Source: Roseomonas sp. (lineage in GTDB: Bacteria; Pseudomonadota; Alphaproteobacteria; Acetobacterales; Acetobacteraceae). Taken from it: DNA of 64,000 nucleotides. The notes under the pieces were generated by a model, which was given only the letters and a program-made list of their open reading frames with translations, was not told where the DNA came from and made no database searches. Below are positions 42,299-51,496 of this stretch, piece by piece (the first letter of the stretch is position 1; every line of letters starts with the position of its first letter). Position numbers and translations under genes: made by a program. The DNA is taken from positions 120,504 to 184,503 of the forward strand of contig JADCFX010000032.1 in assembly GCA_020249285.1 (NCBI GenBank). The letters run 5' to 3'.

Positions 42299-42817
42299 CT
42301 ACCCTTTTCCGCCGCGCAGTGTGGCCAATTTGGCAAAGGGGTTGCGCGGCGGGGCTTCAGCAGCTTCGACCGCTTCCTCCGGCGCCAGGGGCAAATGCGC
42401 CCCCGCCTTGCGCGGATAGGCGTTGAGCGAGAGCGATAATTCCTCCGCCAAAGCCTCGCCCAGGTCGAAATGGCCGGTGGCATCGGCCTGGATTTCATCC
42501 GGCCCATCGGGGTCTTCCGCAAGCGTGCCGTCGGGGGGTAGTACTACCAGGGTGAAGGGCTTGTCCAAACGCTCGGTCACTGGTTCCAGGCTGACGATGC
42601 AAAGCTGTACGGGTTCGGCCTTGATCCACCCGGAAATAAGCAGCCCACCGCCCGGATATGGTTTGCGTGTGAAGCGCGCACTGAAATGCTTCAGCGCCTC
42701 AATCCCGAAGCGCTCGGCGAGCGCCGCACATTCCGCCGGGCTTGCTTCCAAGCGTTCTTCCACCCCGGCCTGGGGCGGGTCGGTCAGGATTTGGTGGCGG
42801 GAAAATTCAGGCTGCAT
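42299..42817 (-). CDS. YceD family protein (DUF177)
   Basis: A 172-residue YceD-type protein. The N-terminal part has EFSRHQILTDPP, and the C-terminal half has the family pattern EDPDGPDEIQADATGHFDLGEALAEELSLSLNAYPR, with its acidic strand, ExxAEELxLxL helix and proline-arginine end. In many bacteria this gene lies before rpmF and plsX and affects ribosomal RNA processing; here it sits beside the chaperone gene instead, as is usual in Alphaproteobacteria. It overlaps the chaperone gene by 11 bases. Confidence 0.8.
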   Translation of the reverse strand: MQPEFSRHQILTDPPQAGVEERLEASPAECAALAERFGIEALKHFSARFTRKPYPGGGLLISGWIKAEPVQLCIVSLEPVTERLDKPFTLVVLPPDGTLAEDPDGPDEIQADATGHFDLGEALAEELSLSLNAYPRKAGAHLPLAPEEAVEAAEAPPRNPFAKLATLRGGKG

Positions 42818-43361
42818 CGGGGATGGCTTCCGGCGCCAGGAAGCTGGCCTGGCCGGCCAAAAGCTTGGCAAAACCCTGGGATTGCAGATGATCTGCCTGG
42901 GCGAAGGCGATGCGTGACAGGCGATGGGCGGCAGGCCCCGCTTCATCTTCGCGCCAGACATTCCGCGCCAGCGCCGCTGCCATTGCGGCGTGGTCAGCGG
43001 CATCCAAGGCGGCCTCATAAGCGATGGCGCGGCCGTGGAAGGCCTCCCACAGCCCGCGCACGCGCTTGCCCACCACCAGGTCGCTCACCCCCATTTCGCG
43101 CAGGTTCACGTCCATGTCGGAAAACATCGCGTCAAACACGGCCTGGGCCAAGGCGGGGCCGCGCTCATCGGCATCGCGCCTCAGGCGGCGGACCAGCAGC
43201 GCGGCATGCAGATGGATCAGGTCAAGCCGGCCTTCCACCGAATCGCGCACGGCAAGATCGGCATAAAAATAAGGCGAACGCGCGGTGGCGACAGCGGCAC
43301 CATAAAGCGTGAAGCCCGCCCTTTCATGCGGTGAACGGCGGAAGGCGCTAAGCAAACCCAT
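42807..43361 (-). CDS. Ubiquinol-cytochrome c chaperone (CBP3-like)
   Basis: A 184-residue CBP3/UQCC1-type protein that helps assemble the cytochrome bc1 complex. AATARSPYFYADLAVRDSVEGRLDLIHLHAALLVRRLR and AVFDAMFSDMDVNLREMGVSD are diagnostic of the family, continuing with GKRVRGLWEAFHGRAIAYEAAL. An in-frame ATG five codons upstream (43376) is possible; I prefer MGLLSAFRRSP. It overlaps the YceD gene by 11 bases and is divergent from bamE, matching the arrangement seen in other Alphaproteobacteria. Confidence 0.9.
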   Translation of the reverse strand: MGLLSAFRRSPHERAGFTLYGAAVATARSPYFYADLAVRDSVEGRLDLIHLHAALLVRRLRRDADERGPALAQAVFDAMFSDMDVNLREMGVSDLVVGKRVRGLWEAFHGRAIAYEAALDAADHAAMAAALARNVWREDEAGPAAHRLSRIAFAQADHLQSQGFAKLLAGQASFLAPEAIPDAA

Positions 43362-43493
43362 TGTTCCCAATCCCAAACCGAAAGGCAGCGGTTGACCCCA
43401 GAGGCCGGGGGTGTCTATCGAGGAACTTGGACATGGGTCCGGAGCGGCGAATGGTCAATCTTGAACAAGGCATCTTGGGCTGGGAACCGCGAT

Positions 43494-43997
43494 ATGGCTG
43501 ATAGTTTTTACCGCAGGCGCGGCATGAGTGTGTTTCTGCTGCTTGTCACCCTGGCTGCAGCCGGCTGCGAAAGGCTGGCCCCGCCCCCCGTGCCGCGCGG
43601 CAATCGGGTGGATGCGGAAAGGCTCGCCCAGATCACAAAAGGCGTACAGACTAGTTCCGATGTGGCGGCGCTACTCGGCCCGCCCACGGCGCGCGGTACC
43701 TTCGATGAGGAGAATTGGTACTACATCAGTGGCTTTACCCAGGTCATGCCCGGACGATACCTGGAATTGCGCGACCGGGTGGTGATCGCGATCAGCTTCG
43801 ACCGACGCGGCGTGGTGCAGGATATTCGGGAGTTGAAGGCTGGTGACGGACAGGATGTCGGCATGGTTTCCCGGGAAACGCCCGTGCCAGGGACAGAACG
43901 GAACATGCTGCAGGCGCTATTCGGCAATATCGGCCGCCCAAGCCTTTCCGATGACGCCAGCAGCACCATGAATAACCCGGCCCGGATGGGCCGGTAA
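43494..43997 (+). CDS. bamE: Outer membrane protein assembly factor BamE-like lipoprotein
   Basis: A 167-residue lipoprotein of the SmpA/OmlA (BamE) family, an accessory part of the BAM complex that folds outer-membrane barrels. The signal peptide ends at LLVTLAAAGC, the lipobox cysteine. The BamE core runs QITKGVQTSSDVAALLGPPTARGTFDEENWYYIS, then VVIAISFDRRGVVQDIRELKA. The C-terminal tail after residue 120 (SRETPVPGTERNMLQALFG) is typical of alphaproteobacterial versions. ATG 43494 follows GGGAA by several bases; an ATG ten codons later would shorten the signal peptide. It faces away from the chaperone gene. Confidence 0.9.
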   Translation: MADSFYRRRGMSVFLLLVTLAAAGCERLAPPPVPRGNRVDAERLAQITKGVQTSSDVAALLGPPTARGTFDEENWYYISGFTQVMPGRYLELRDRVVIAISFDRRGVVQDIRELKAGDGQDVGMVSRETPVPGTERNMLQALFGNIGRPSLSDDASSTMNNPARMGR

Positions 43998-44052
43998 TTG
44001 GCGGATTTTTCTTAACGGTCAGCGGATAAATCGAAGCCGGGCCGCAGTGTTG

Positions 44053-44934
44053 CTACAGCGGTCCAGGCTGGAAGGTATCGCAGGCGGAAAGCTGCCCAGT
44101 TTCAAGCCCGCGCCGGAACCAGCGAAGCCGCTGTTCCGAACTGCCATGGGTGAAGGTCTCAGGCTGGACATAGCCCTGGGATCGGCGCTGCAAGGTATCA
44201 TCCCCGACAGCCGCCGCGGCGCGGAAGCCTTCTTCGACATCGCCCGCTTCCAGGATGCGCCGCGCATCATGGGCGCGCTTGGCCCAAAGCCCGGCCAGGC
44301 AATCTGCCTGCAATTCCACGCGCACCTGCAATTCATTGGCCGTGCGTTGATCGGTGCGGCGCTTCAGCCCTTCCACCTTCTCAAGCACACCCAATTCATT
44401 CTGGACATGATGCCCAACCTCATGCGCCACGATATAGGCCGCAGCAAAATCCCCAGGCGCATTCAGTTGTCGCAGCAAGCGGCCCATGAAATCAAGATCA
44501 ATGTAAACGCGCTTATCGGCTGGGCAATAGAAGGGGCCAACCTGTGCCTGTGCCGCGCCGCAGCCTGAACGGGTCGCGCCGCTGTAAAGCACCAAAACTG
44601 GTTCCTCATAACGTCGCCCGAGTGACTGGAAGGCCTCATTCCAGACCTGCTCGGTTTCGGCCAGGACACGAGAGATGAAGCGGCGCGCCTCATCTTCTTG
44701 CAAGCCGGCCTGACCGGGGGGGAGTTGGCGCTGTTCAGTGGCGCTGGGCGAAGGCGCGGGCGCCTGCACCCCGCCAAGCCCCGTAACATCCACGCCAAGG
44801 AGAATAGAGAGCAGGAGCAGCACTATTGCACCGAAGCCGCCACCTACGGCGACACGGCCCATGCCGCCGCCACCCCCGCCGCGCTGACCGCGCCGGTCTT
44901 CGACATTCTTGCTGTCAGGTCCATCCAAGCGCAT
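44053..44934 (-). CDS. Putative neutral zinc metallopeptidase (YpfJ family)
   Basis: A 293-residue membrane-anchored metalloprotease. It opens MRLDGPDSKNVEDRRG with a glycine-rich run, has one membrane helix at about residues 34-50 (FGAIVLLLLSILLGVDV), and contains the catalytic HEVGHH at 171-176 with the zinc histidines and glutamate. The preceding FCPADKRVYIDLDFM-like segment (FYCPADKRVYIDLDFM) and the following RVELQADCLAGLWA are typical; the second provides the third ligand (ELQADCLAG). YpfJ substrates are not known. It is transcribed toward bamE, ending 55 bases from it. Confidence 0.9.
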   Translation of the reverse strand: MRLDGPDSKNVEDRRGQRGGGGGGMGRVAVGGGFGAIVLLLLSILLGVDVTGLGGVQAPAPSPSATEQRQLPPGQAGLQEDEARRFISRVLAETEQVWNEAFQSLGRRYEEPVLVLYSGATRSGCGAAQAQVGPFYCPADKRVYIDLDFMGRLLRQLNAPGDFAAAYIVAHEVGHHVQNELGVLEKVEGLKRRTDQRTANELQVRVELQADCLAGLWAKRAHDARRILEAGDVEEGFRAAAAVGDDTLQRRSQGYVQPETFTHGSSEQRLRWFRRGLETGQLSACDTFQPGPL

Positions 44935-44946
44935 GCGCTTCTTCCC

Positions 44947-45690
44947 TTACGGCGTGTTTGAACCACGCAACAGCGCGGCGAGGCTTGGCGTCAAGCCCTT
45001 ACTGATCCGCCCCTGAGGCGCGGCATAGGAACCGCTCTCCGCCCGGGGCGGATTGAGCGCGACCATCGCTTCCGCGAGTTTCACCCCGCAGCGAATACCA
45101 TCAAATAGCGGCAAGGCCGCCCGCCCGGCCAGGCGTTGGTCAAAACCCGCCAAGGCCGCGCCGGCCAGCACCACGGTATCAGCCCCCTGCGCCGCAAGCC
45201 CTTCCACCGCGATACGGAGCTTTTCCGCGACCCCTTCCGGGTTGGCGAGTGCCTCCGGCGGTGTCGCATCCAACCCAGCCAAAGCGGCCAGCCGGGCGGA
45301 AAGCCCATGGCGCGCGATCAATTCCCGGTAGGGTTCCACATTGCCGAAGGTGATCAGGCCAAAGCGCCCGCCCATCATGCAGGCCGTGAGTGCCGCTGCC
45401 TCCGTCATGCCGAGCACCGGGCAGGGCATCATCTGGCGAGCGGCATCAAGCGCGGTGTCGAAGCTCACGGCCAGCAGCACCGCATCCACGCGGCCGGCGT
45501 GTTCCGCCAGTGCTTCCAAAAGCGCGTGGCCGGCAATGATGTTTTCCACGCGGGTCGCGATCACGGCGGGGCCAAAGCGGGGTGTCGCGCCGATGATCTC
45601 GGTGCCTGGCGCGGCAGCCGCGCGCGCCACTTCGGCGCAGGTTTCGGTGATGGCTTCGGTGGTATTCGCATTGGCAACCAAAAGGCGCAT
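44947..45690 (-). CDS. Asp/Glu/hydantoin racemase family protein lacking both catalytic cysteines
   Basis: A 247-residue protein of the aspartate/glutamate/hydantoin racemase family. It opens MRLLVANANTTEAITETC and has PVLGMTEAAALTACMMGGRFGLITFG, a family signature. The two cysteines that exchange the proton in hydantoin racemase (in ACFDD and LGCAGM) are here Ser76 (AVSFDTA) and Gly177 (VLAGAAL). Such a protein is unlikely to racemise by the standard two-base mechanism; a related binding, hydrolase or isomerase role is possible. It is 12 bases upstream of the zinc protease gene in the same direction, and divergent from the M20 peptidase. Confidence 0.82.
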   Translation of the reverse strand: MRLLVANANTTEAITETCAEVARAAAAPGTEIIGATPRFGPAVIATRVENIIAGHALLEALAEHAGRVDAVLLAVSFDTALDAARQMMPCPVLGMTEAAALTACMMGGRFGLITFGNVEPYRELIARHGLSARLAALAGLDATPPEALANPEGVAEKLRIAVEGLAAQGADTVVLAGAALAGFDQRLAGRAALPLFDGIRCGVKLAEAMVALNPPRAESGSYAAPQGRISKGLTPSLAALLRGSNTP

Positions 45691-45814
45691 TGCTGTCTCT
45701 CCGTTCTCGGCGCAGCTTAACAGCAAGCCCCTGCCCTGCCGAGTTGCCCCCTTGCCCTATCTGCCGCGGCGCCGCAGGCTTCGGGCGTGATCATTCACAG
45801 GACCCGGAAACACC

Positions 45815-46960
45815 ATGCCTGACGCCGCCGCCGCCCTCGCTCTGCCTTTTGAAGCTGATGACATCCTCGCCCGCCTGATGCGCTGGGCGGCCTGCGAGAG
45901 CCCGACCTTCGATGCGGGCGCGGTAAATCGCATGATGGATGTGGCGTCCCGCGATTTGGCGCTGCTGGGGGCCCATATTGATCGCATCCCGGGCCGCATG
46001 GGGCTTGGTGATTGCGTGCGCGCGCGCTTTCCGCACCTGGCCGGGGATGGCGCGCCGGGCATTCTGGTGATGGCGCATCTGGATACGGTGCATCCCATCG
46101 GCACTTTGGAAAAACTGCCGATCCGACGCGAAGGCAATCGCTGCTATGGGCCTGGCATTCTGGACATGAAGGGCGGCACGGTGCTGGCGGTGGAAGCGAT
46201 GCACCAGATCATCGCGGCCAAGCTACCCACGCCCTTGCCCATCACGATTTTGCTGACGAGCGATGAGGAAATCGGCAGCCCATCCACGCGCGATCTGATC
46301 GAAGCGGAAGCGGCGCGCCATAAATTCGTCCTTGTCCCCGAACCCGCGCGCGCTGATGGCGGGGTGGTGACAGGGCGCTATGCCATTGCGCGCTTTAATC
46401 TGAAAACCACGGGCCGGCCTTCCCATGCGGGCGCAAGGCTCGCGGAAGGGCGCAGTTCCATCAAGGAAATGTGCCGGCAGATCCTGGCGATTGAGGATAT
46501 GACGACCGAGGATTGCACCTTCTCCGTGGGCGTTCTGCATGGCGGGCAATGGGTGAATTGCGTTACCACAACCACGCAAGCCGAGGCGCTTTCCATGGCC
46601 AAGCGCCAGGAAGATTTGGATGCGGGTGTCGCGAAAATGCTGGCGCTGCGGTCTTCCACCAATGATGTGCAATTGGAAGTGACACGCGGCGTCACACGCC
46701 CGGTATGGGAGCCCGATGCGAAGGTGCTGGCGCTCTATCGCCATGCGCGGGAGATTGCGCAGGCGATCGGCTTTGACATCAACCACCAATCAAGCGGCGG
46801 TGGTTCTGATGGCAATTTCACCGGCGCGCTAGGCATCACCACACTGGATGGCTTGGGCGTACAAGGCGCCATGGCGCATACCCTTGAAGAGCATGTGCTG
46901 ATTGATAGCCTGGTGCCGCGCGCCAAGCTGATGGCGGGGCTACTCACGACGTTGAACTAG
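45815..46960 (+). CDS. M20 family metallopeptidase (glutamate carboxypeptidase-like)
   Basis: A 381-residue dizinc exopeptidase. MAHLDTVHPIG and GPGILDMKGGTVLAVEAMH carry the first zinc ligands and the catalytic aspartates. LTSDEEIGSPSTRDLIEAEA contains the EE pair with the general base. TGRPSHAGARLAEGRSSIKEM belongs to the lid/dimerisation domain, and the terminal LEEHVLIDSLVPRAKL holds the last histidine ligand. The size and lid match carboxypeptidase G2/ArgE-like members; the true substrate (a peptide or acylated amino acid) is unknown. Its final four bases overlap the convergent ketopantoate-reductase-like gene. Confidence 0.92.
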   Translation: MPDAAAALALPFEADDILARLMRWAACESPTFDAGAVNRMMDVASRDLALLGAHIDRIPGRMGLGDCVRARFPHLAGDGAPGILVMAHLDTVHPIGTLEKLPIRREGNRCYGPGILDMKGGTVLAVEAMHQIIAAKLPTPLPITILLTSDEEIGSPSTRDLIEAEAARHKFVLVPEPARADGGVVTGRYAIARFNLKTTGRPSHAGARLAEGRSSIKEMCRQILAIEDMTTEDCTFSVGVLHGGQWVNCVTTTTQAEALSMAKRQEDLDAGVAKMLALRSSTNDVQLEVTRGVTRPVWEPDAKVLALYRHAREIAQAIGFDINHQSSGGGSDGNFTGALGITTLDGLGVQGAMAHTLEEHVLIDSLVPRAKLMAGLLTTLN

Positions 46961-48021
46961 CCGCGCATCAGCTCCAGCAGATTATCATCCGAGGCAGGGC
47001 GCGACCGTGCCTCACATTCATGGATCATCTGAACCAGCCGCGTGATGGTGGGGCAAGCCACGCCATGCCGCGCGGCGATGCCCAGCACAGGGGCGATTTG
47101 CGCATCCACCGGCGTGCGGCGCCGGCGTACCCAAAGGTCGCGCCAAATGCCGGAATGAGTTTTCGCATTGGGGCGATTGAAAGCGACCATCGCGGCAATG
47201 GAAGCGGCAGTCGCCGCTTCAGGTGCATCAGGCGCAAAAGCTGCCGGGTCAAAGCCGTTGAAGCTGCCGACCGTCACACCCTCGGCGCGGGCCACCGCCA
47301 TGGCTTCCTGACCAAGCCGACGCCAGAGCGGCAGCAATTCCGGCCGTGCCAGCGCATCGGCAATGCCTTTCTCGCCAAGCGCCTGCGTATAAAGCATGGA
47401 GCTATAGGCGATCTTGCCCCAAAGATAGCCCCAGATATTCTCTGTCATGATCGCATCGGATTCGAAATGATCACGCAGCATGCGATGCAGCGCGGCAAGG
47501 CGCGGTGTGATCGCGCCATTCAATTCACCGAGCACCAGCGCGCCGCGCCCGCCATAGATGATCCGCCCCGGCGCCAGCCAATCGGCGCTGAAATTGACGA
47601 AGCAGCCAATGGTGCGCGCCTCACCCAGAATGGGCGCAATCAGCGCCTCGCAGAGCCCGTTTTGCAACGAAACCACATAGCCATCCGGTGCCAGATGCGG
47701 CGCAATGGCATGGCAGGCAGCTTCCGTATCCTGCGCCTTCACACAGAGCAGCACGCGGCGAAACTGGCCCTTCAGTGTCGCGGGCGTATAGGCGGGGGCA
47801 GAGATGCGGTGGGCATCAACCGGGCCTTCAATGGTCAGGCCAACCGCCGGGTCTCGGATCGCCTCCACATGATCTTCGACGATATCAACAAAGACCACGG
47901 CATGACGCGCGCGCACCAAAGCGGCGCCGATGGTGCCGCCAATGGCGCCCGCACCCCAGATCAGGATCGGGCCATGATCCACGGCGTCACGGATGGCGCG
48001 TTGTTCGGCTGCACTGGTCAT
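46957..48021 (-). CDS. 2-dehydropantoate 2-reductase family protein
   Basis: A 354-residue NADPH-dependent reductase family member. The Rossmann loop is ILIWGAGAIGGTIGAALVRA, followed by KGQFRRVLLCVKAQDTEAA and VVSLQNGLCEALIAP, the pattern of ApbA/PanE. Its C-terminal domain has NIWGYLWGKIAYSSMLY with the catalytic lysine region and a terminal PTITRLVQMIHECE. It is about 50 residues longer than E. coli PanE, like many paralogues of unknown substrate, so pantothenate synthesis is not certain. GGGAG lies about seven bases upstream of ATG 48021. Confidence 0.82.
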   Translation of the reverse strand: MTSAAEQRAIRDAVDHGPILIWGAGAIGGTIGAALVRARHAVVFVDIVEDHVEAIRDPAVGLTIEGPVDAHRISAPAYTPATLKGQFRRVLLCVKAQDTEAACHAIAPHLAPDGYVVSLQNGLCEALIAPILGEARTIGCFVNFSADWLAPGRIIYGGRGALVLGELNGAITPRLAALHRMLRDHFESDAIMTENIWGYLWGKIAYSSMLYTQALGEKGIADALARPELLPLWRRLGQEAMAVARAEGVTVGSFNGFDPAAFAPDAPEAATAASIAAMVAFNRPNAKTHSGIWRDLWVRRRRTPVDAQIAPVLGIAARHGVACPTITRLVQMIHECEARSRPASDDNLLELMRG

Positions 48022-48150
48022 TGCAATCTCCCTGTTCCACGCAGGCTGCCGCAAAGCGCCATCCCTTGCAAAGCTCAGGGCAAGGTCGCAGGGTGATTCT
48101 GCAACCTTTCGCGGAACCACGCGCTTGCGCTTGACCCAACCCTGCCGCCC

Positions 48151-49029
48151 ATGATGCCGCACTGGAATAGCCTGCCGGGCAATCTGCGTGGTGCGGTGCT
48201 AATGAGCCTGGCTGCCATGCTCTTTGCCGGGGAAGCGCTCGCGATCCGCTATATGAATGAACGCGGCATCCCGACCGCGATGCAGCTTTTCGCACGCTCC
48301 TTCGGGCAATTGCTTTGGGTCACGCCCTTGCTGCTGCAGACCGGGCTCGCGGTTTTTCGCACCAATCGGCGTGGGCTGCATATCCTGCGTGGTGCCGCCA
48401 GCCTGCTGACCTGGGGTTTCTATTTCCTGTCCTTTGTTTTCCTCGATCTCGCCACCGCCACCGTCCTTTCCTTCACTAATGTCATGTTCACAACGCTGCT
48501 GGCCGGGCCGATCCTGAAGGAGCATATCGGCACAGCGCGCTGGATCGGCACTATGGCGGGGTTTCTGGGCGTGGTGCTGATGCTACGCCCGGGGGCGGAG
48601 ATTTCTTTCATCGGCGTAGTGCTTGCCTTGGCGTCAGCCGCCAGTTGGTGCGGCATCACGCTCACCAGCCGCATGCTGGCGCAAACCGAACCGAATGAAA
48701 CCGTGCTCGCCTGGGTTGGCGTGGTGACCAGCCTTGGCATGCTGCCCTTCGCGATTTCCGCCTTCACGCCGGTCAGTGCCTTTGATCTGCTGTTTCTGCT
48801 GGCCTTCGCCATCACCACGCCTGGGATCATTTGGCTGCTGACCTCGGCCTATCGTGCGGGGGAGGCATCCGCCGTCGCGCCCTTCCAATATCTGCGGCTT
48901 TTGCCTGTCGTGGGGTTTGGTTGGATTTTCTTCGGCGAAGTACCCGATCCCTGGACCTGGCTTGGCGGCGGTATCATCCTGGCCGGCGCGCTGGTCATCA
49001 CCATTGCCGAGACGCGGCGCAGGAATTGA
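48151..49029 (+). CDS. DMT superfamily (EamA) transporter
   Basis: A 292-residue ten-helix protein with two EamA repeats. RGAASLLTWGFYFLSFVFLDLATATVLSFTNVMFTTLLAGPILKEHIG is the first repeat's end, and GEASAVAPFQYLRLLPVVGFGWIFFGEVPDPWTWLG the second's. Candidate exporter of a metabolite; substrate unknown. It starts a same-strand run: the metallo-beta-lactamase gene begins 12 bases after its stop and the permease gene six bases after that one, which suggests an operon. Confidence 0.9.
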   Translation: MMPHWNSLPGNLRGAVLMSLAAMLFAGEALAIRYMNERGIPTAMQLFARSFGQLLWVTPLLLQTGLAVFRTNRRGLHILRGAASLLTWGFYFLSFVFLDLATATVLSFTNVMFTTLLAGPILKEHIGTARWIGTMAGFLGVVLMLRPGAEISFIGVVLALASAASWCGITLTSRMLAQTEPNETVLAWVGVVTSLGMLPFAISAFTPVSAFDLLFLLAFAITTPGIIWLLTSAYRAGEASAVAPFQYLRLLPVVGFGWIFFGEVPDPWTWLGGGIILAGALVITIAETRRRN

Positions 49030-49041
49030 GCGGAGGACATC

Positions 49042-50025
49042 ATGGCCGAACCCATCGCAGTGGATCGCATCGAAATCACGGTGCTGGTGGATAATGTCAC
49101 CGATAGCCTTTCCTCGACGCCAAGTTTTGTGACGCGCGAATGGATACGCCTGCAACGCCAAGGCATGAAGCGCACCATGGGTGGTGCGCTCTGCTGCGCC
49201 AATCACGGGCTTTCGCTGGTGGTGCGCGCTGATGTCGCCGGCAAACCCCGCACGGTGCTGTTTGATGGCGGCCCGGTGGATTACGCGGTGGAACGCAATG
49301 GCACGCGGCTTGGCGTGGATTTTGCGGCAATTGAGGCAATGGTGCTGTCTCATGGTCATTGGGATCATGCGGGCGGCCTGCCCAAGGCGATTGAAATGAC
49401 TCGCGCGGCCAATGGTGGGAAAACCGTGCCGCTATACTTGCATCCTGGGATGTTCCGCGAGCGCGGTAGCCGCCAGGCCGATGGTGGCGTTTTTCCAATG
49501 GATAGGGTGCCGCCGCCCGAAGGCTGGGCAGCGATGGGTGCGGCGCCCATGGTGGTGCGCGATGAACACATTATCGCTGATGGTTTTTACGTAAGCGGCG
49601 AAATTCCGCGCACCACGGCATACGAGACCGGCCTGCCCGGCCAAGTAGCGCGCGAGGATGAAAACACCCCCTGGTCGCCCGATGAATGGCTGACGGATGA
49701 ACGCTTCATGGCGGTGCATTTGCGCGGCAAGGGGCTGATCGTGTTTTCTGCCTGCTCCCATACCGGCATTGTTAATGTGCTGCATGCGGCGCGGCGGCGC
49801 TTTCCCGATGTGCCGCTATATGCTGCGATGGGTGGCTTTCATCTTTCCGCCACCAATGAGCGCGTCATCCCGGAAACCGTGCGAGACCTCGGCGGTTTTG
49901 GCCTGACCTATCTTTTCCCCGCCCATTGCACGGGCTGGCGCGCGGTGAATGCCTTGGAGCGCGAATATGGGGAGGCGATGGTGGTGCCCGCTGCCGTCGG
50001 CAAAACCTTCACGCTGGCGGCCTGA
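49042..50025 (+). CDS. MBL-fold metallo-hydrolase
   Basis: A 327-residue metallo-beta-lactamase-fold protein. The dimetal motif is VLSHGHWDHAGGLPKAI, with later histidines in FSACSHTGIVNVLHAA and MGGFHLSA, and LFPAHCTGWRAV at the end. The arrangement matches the group typified by methanogen dihydropteroate-synthase-like MBL proteins (a 7,8-dihydropterin-linked phosphoribosyl transferase), so hydrolysis is not the only possibility. It sits between an EamA transporter and a lactate-permease-like gene, probably in one transcript. Confidence 0.85.
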   Translation: MAEPIAVDRIEITVLVDNVTDSLSSTPSFVTREWIRLQRQGMKRTMGGALCCANHGLSLVVRADVAGKPRTVLFDGGPVDYAVERNGTRLGVDFAAIEAMVLSHGHWDHAGGLPKAIEMTRAANGGKTVPLYLHPGMFRERGSRQADGGVFPMDRVPPPEGWAAMGAAPMVVRDEHIIADGFYVSGEIPRTTAYETGLPGQVAREDENTPWSPDEWLTDERFMAVHLRGKGLIVFSACSHTGIVNVLHAARRRFPDVPLYAAMGGFHLSATNERVIPETVRDLGGFGLTYLFPAHCTGWRAVNALEREYGEAMVVPAAVGKTFTLAA

Positions 50026-50031
50026 CGCCTC

Positions 50032-51435
50032 ATGATCCTGGCCCTTCAGGCGCTGCCGCTGCTGTTGCTGATCGGGCTATTGTTTTCCGGGCGCGTGGCG
50101 GCCGTACCGGCGGTGCTGGCTGCTTTGGGGGCCGCGATTCCGGCCGCGTTTGTATCGCTACCAGGCAATATCGCCCTGCCCGGCTTTCTTGGCGAACAGG
50201 CGCTGCGCGGCGCCTATTTGGCCTTGCAGCCCATGGGCGTGGTGCTGGCGGGGTTGTTGTTCCATTCTGCGGTTTCGGAAGCAGCAGCAAGCAAGGACGC
50301 ACAAGCCGCAACACCGCGTCGCATTTTTATCGCAACCTTGCTGGCAGGCTGCTTCCTGGAAAGTGTGACGGGTTTTGGCGTAGGCGCGGTTTTCGCGTTG
50401 GCCAGCCTGCGCGTCATGGGGATTATCGGCGCGCCGGCGGGGGCCATGGCGCTGCTCGCGCTTTGCCTGATCCCTTGGGGTGGGCTTGGCCCCGGCACCT
50501 TGCTGGGCGCAGCGCTGATCGGCCTGCCGGCGCAAGGCATTGCCACCATCACTGCGCTGCCCAATGCGGTTTGGCTGTTGGTATTGGGGCCGGTGCTGTG
50601 GCGGCTATGCGGCGTGGCGGGGATTGCTGTGCCGGCGGGCGAAAAACGCGCACAAATCACTTATCTGCTGATGGTGGCGGTGCTGCTAGTGGCCTGCCAT
50701 TGGCTGCTGCCCTTTGAAGTGATTGGCGTGATCGCCACCGGGCTGCCTTTGCTTTTCGCGCTTTGGCGTCTTGATCCGCCGCGGGATGGCGCTGCCTGGC
50801 GGAAGGCGCTTGCGCGTTTGGCACCCTATGCCCTGCTGACGGTGGCACTTTTGGCGGCCCGCGCCGTGCCAAACCCGCCCGCCTGGCAGCCCTTCGCCGA
50901 TTTGCCGGCCTTTCCCATCACCCATGTTTCACTGGTGCTTTTGGCGGTGGCGCTATTGCTGCTGGCGCGACGGGCCGGTGCCGTGGCCCTAGCGCAAGGG
51001 GCGATCAAGCGCGGCACAAGGCCAGCGCTGATCATGCTGCTCTACGTGCTGTTGGCGCGTTGGATGGGCGAAAGTGGGGCCACCGCTGCGCTCGCTCGGG
51101 AAGCGGCCGCGGCGCTCGGGCCGTTGGCACCCTATGCCGTGCCGCCGCTTGGGCTGATGGCGGGGATGGTGACGGGCACCAATGTCGGGTCCAATGCGGC
51201 GGTCATGCCGGTGCAATACAAGCTTGGCTTGGCGGCGGGGCTGCCATCCGCCTTGGCGCCTGGGGTGCATAATTTCGTGGGGGCAGCCGGTGCTGGCATG
51301 TCCTTCGCCGTCACGGCGATGATTTGCGGCTTGCTGGCCGATGGCACCAAGCCCTCCGCGCTTTGGCGGTTGTTATGGCCATCTCTGGCTGCGGTGCTGG
51401 TCATTGGTTGGGCGGCGATGTGGCTGTTGCATTGA
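50032..51435 (+). CDS. Lactate-permease-like membrane transporter
   Basis: A 467-residue protein with about 12 membrane helices. Family-defining features of the LctP class are seen: ESVTGFGVGAVFALASLRVMG in the first half and GLMAGMVTGTNVGSNAAVMP in the second, corresponding to the ExxTGFG and GSxTSSN elements of L-lactate permeases. Overall similarity to classical LctP is limited, so the substrate could be another short-chain acid. It is six bases downstream of the MBL-fold gene. The Bug-type receptor that follows, 61 bases later, has its own ribosome binding site. Confidence 0.72.
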   Translation: MILALQALPLLLLIGLLFSGRVAAVPAVLAALGAAIPAAFVSLPGNIALPGFLGEQALRGAYLALQPMGVVLAGLLFHSAVSEAAASKDAQAATPRRIFIATLLAGCFLESVTGFGVGAVFALASLRVMGIIGAPAGAMALLALCLIPWGGLGPGTLLGAALIGLPAQGIATITALPNAVWLLVLGPVLWRLCGVAGIAVPAGEKRAQITYLLMVAVLLVACHWLLPFEVIGVIATGLPLLFALWRLDPPRDGAAWRKALARLAPYALLTVALLAARAVPNPPAWQPFADLPAFPITHVSLVLLAVALLLLARRAGAVALAQGAIKRGTRPALIMLLYVLLARWMGESGATAALAREAAAALGPLAPYAVPPLGLMAGMVTGTNVGSNAAVMPVQYKLGLAAGLPSALAPGVHNFVGAAGAGMSFAVTAMICGLLADGTKPSALWRLLWPSLAAVLVIGWAAMWLLH

Positions 51436-51496
51436 GGGCTTGCATCCTGGGACAAGGCCGCACAGTTTGGGGGCAAGAAACTTTGGGAGGCTGATG

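Noticed and set aside
45340..45400. Idea that racemase-like protein is a pseudogene
   Set aside because: The frame is intact and family motifs are conserved; only the two cysteines are changed, which fits divergence rather than decay.
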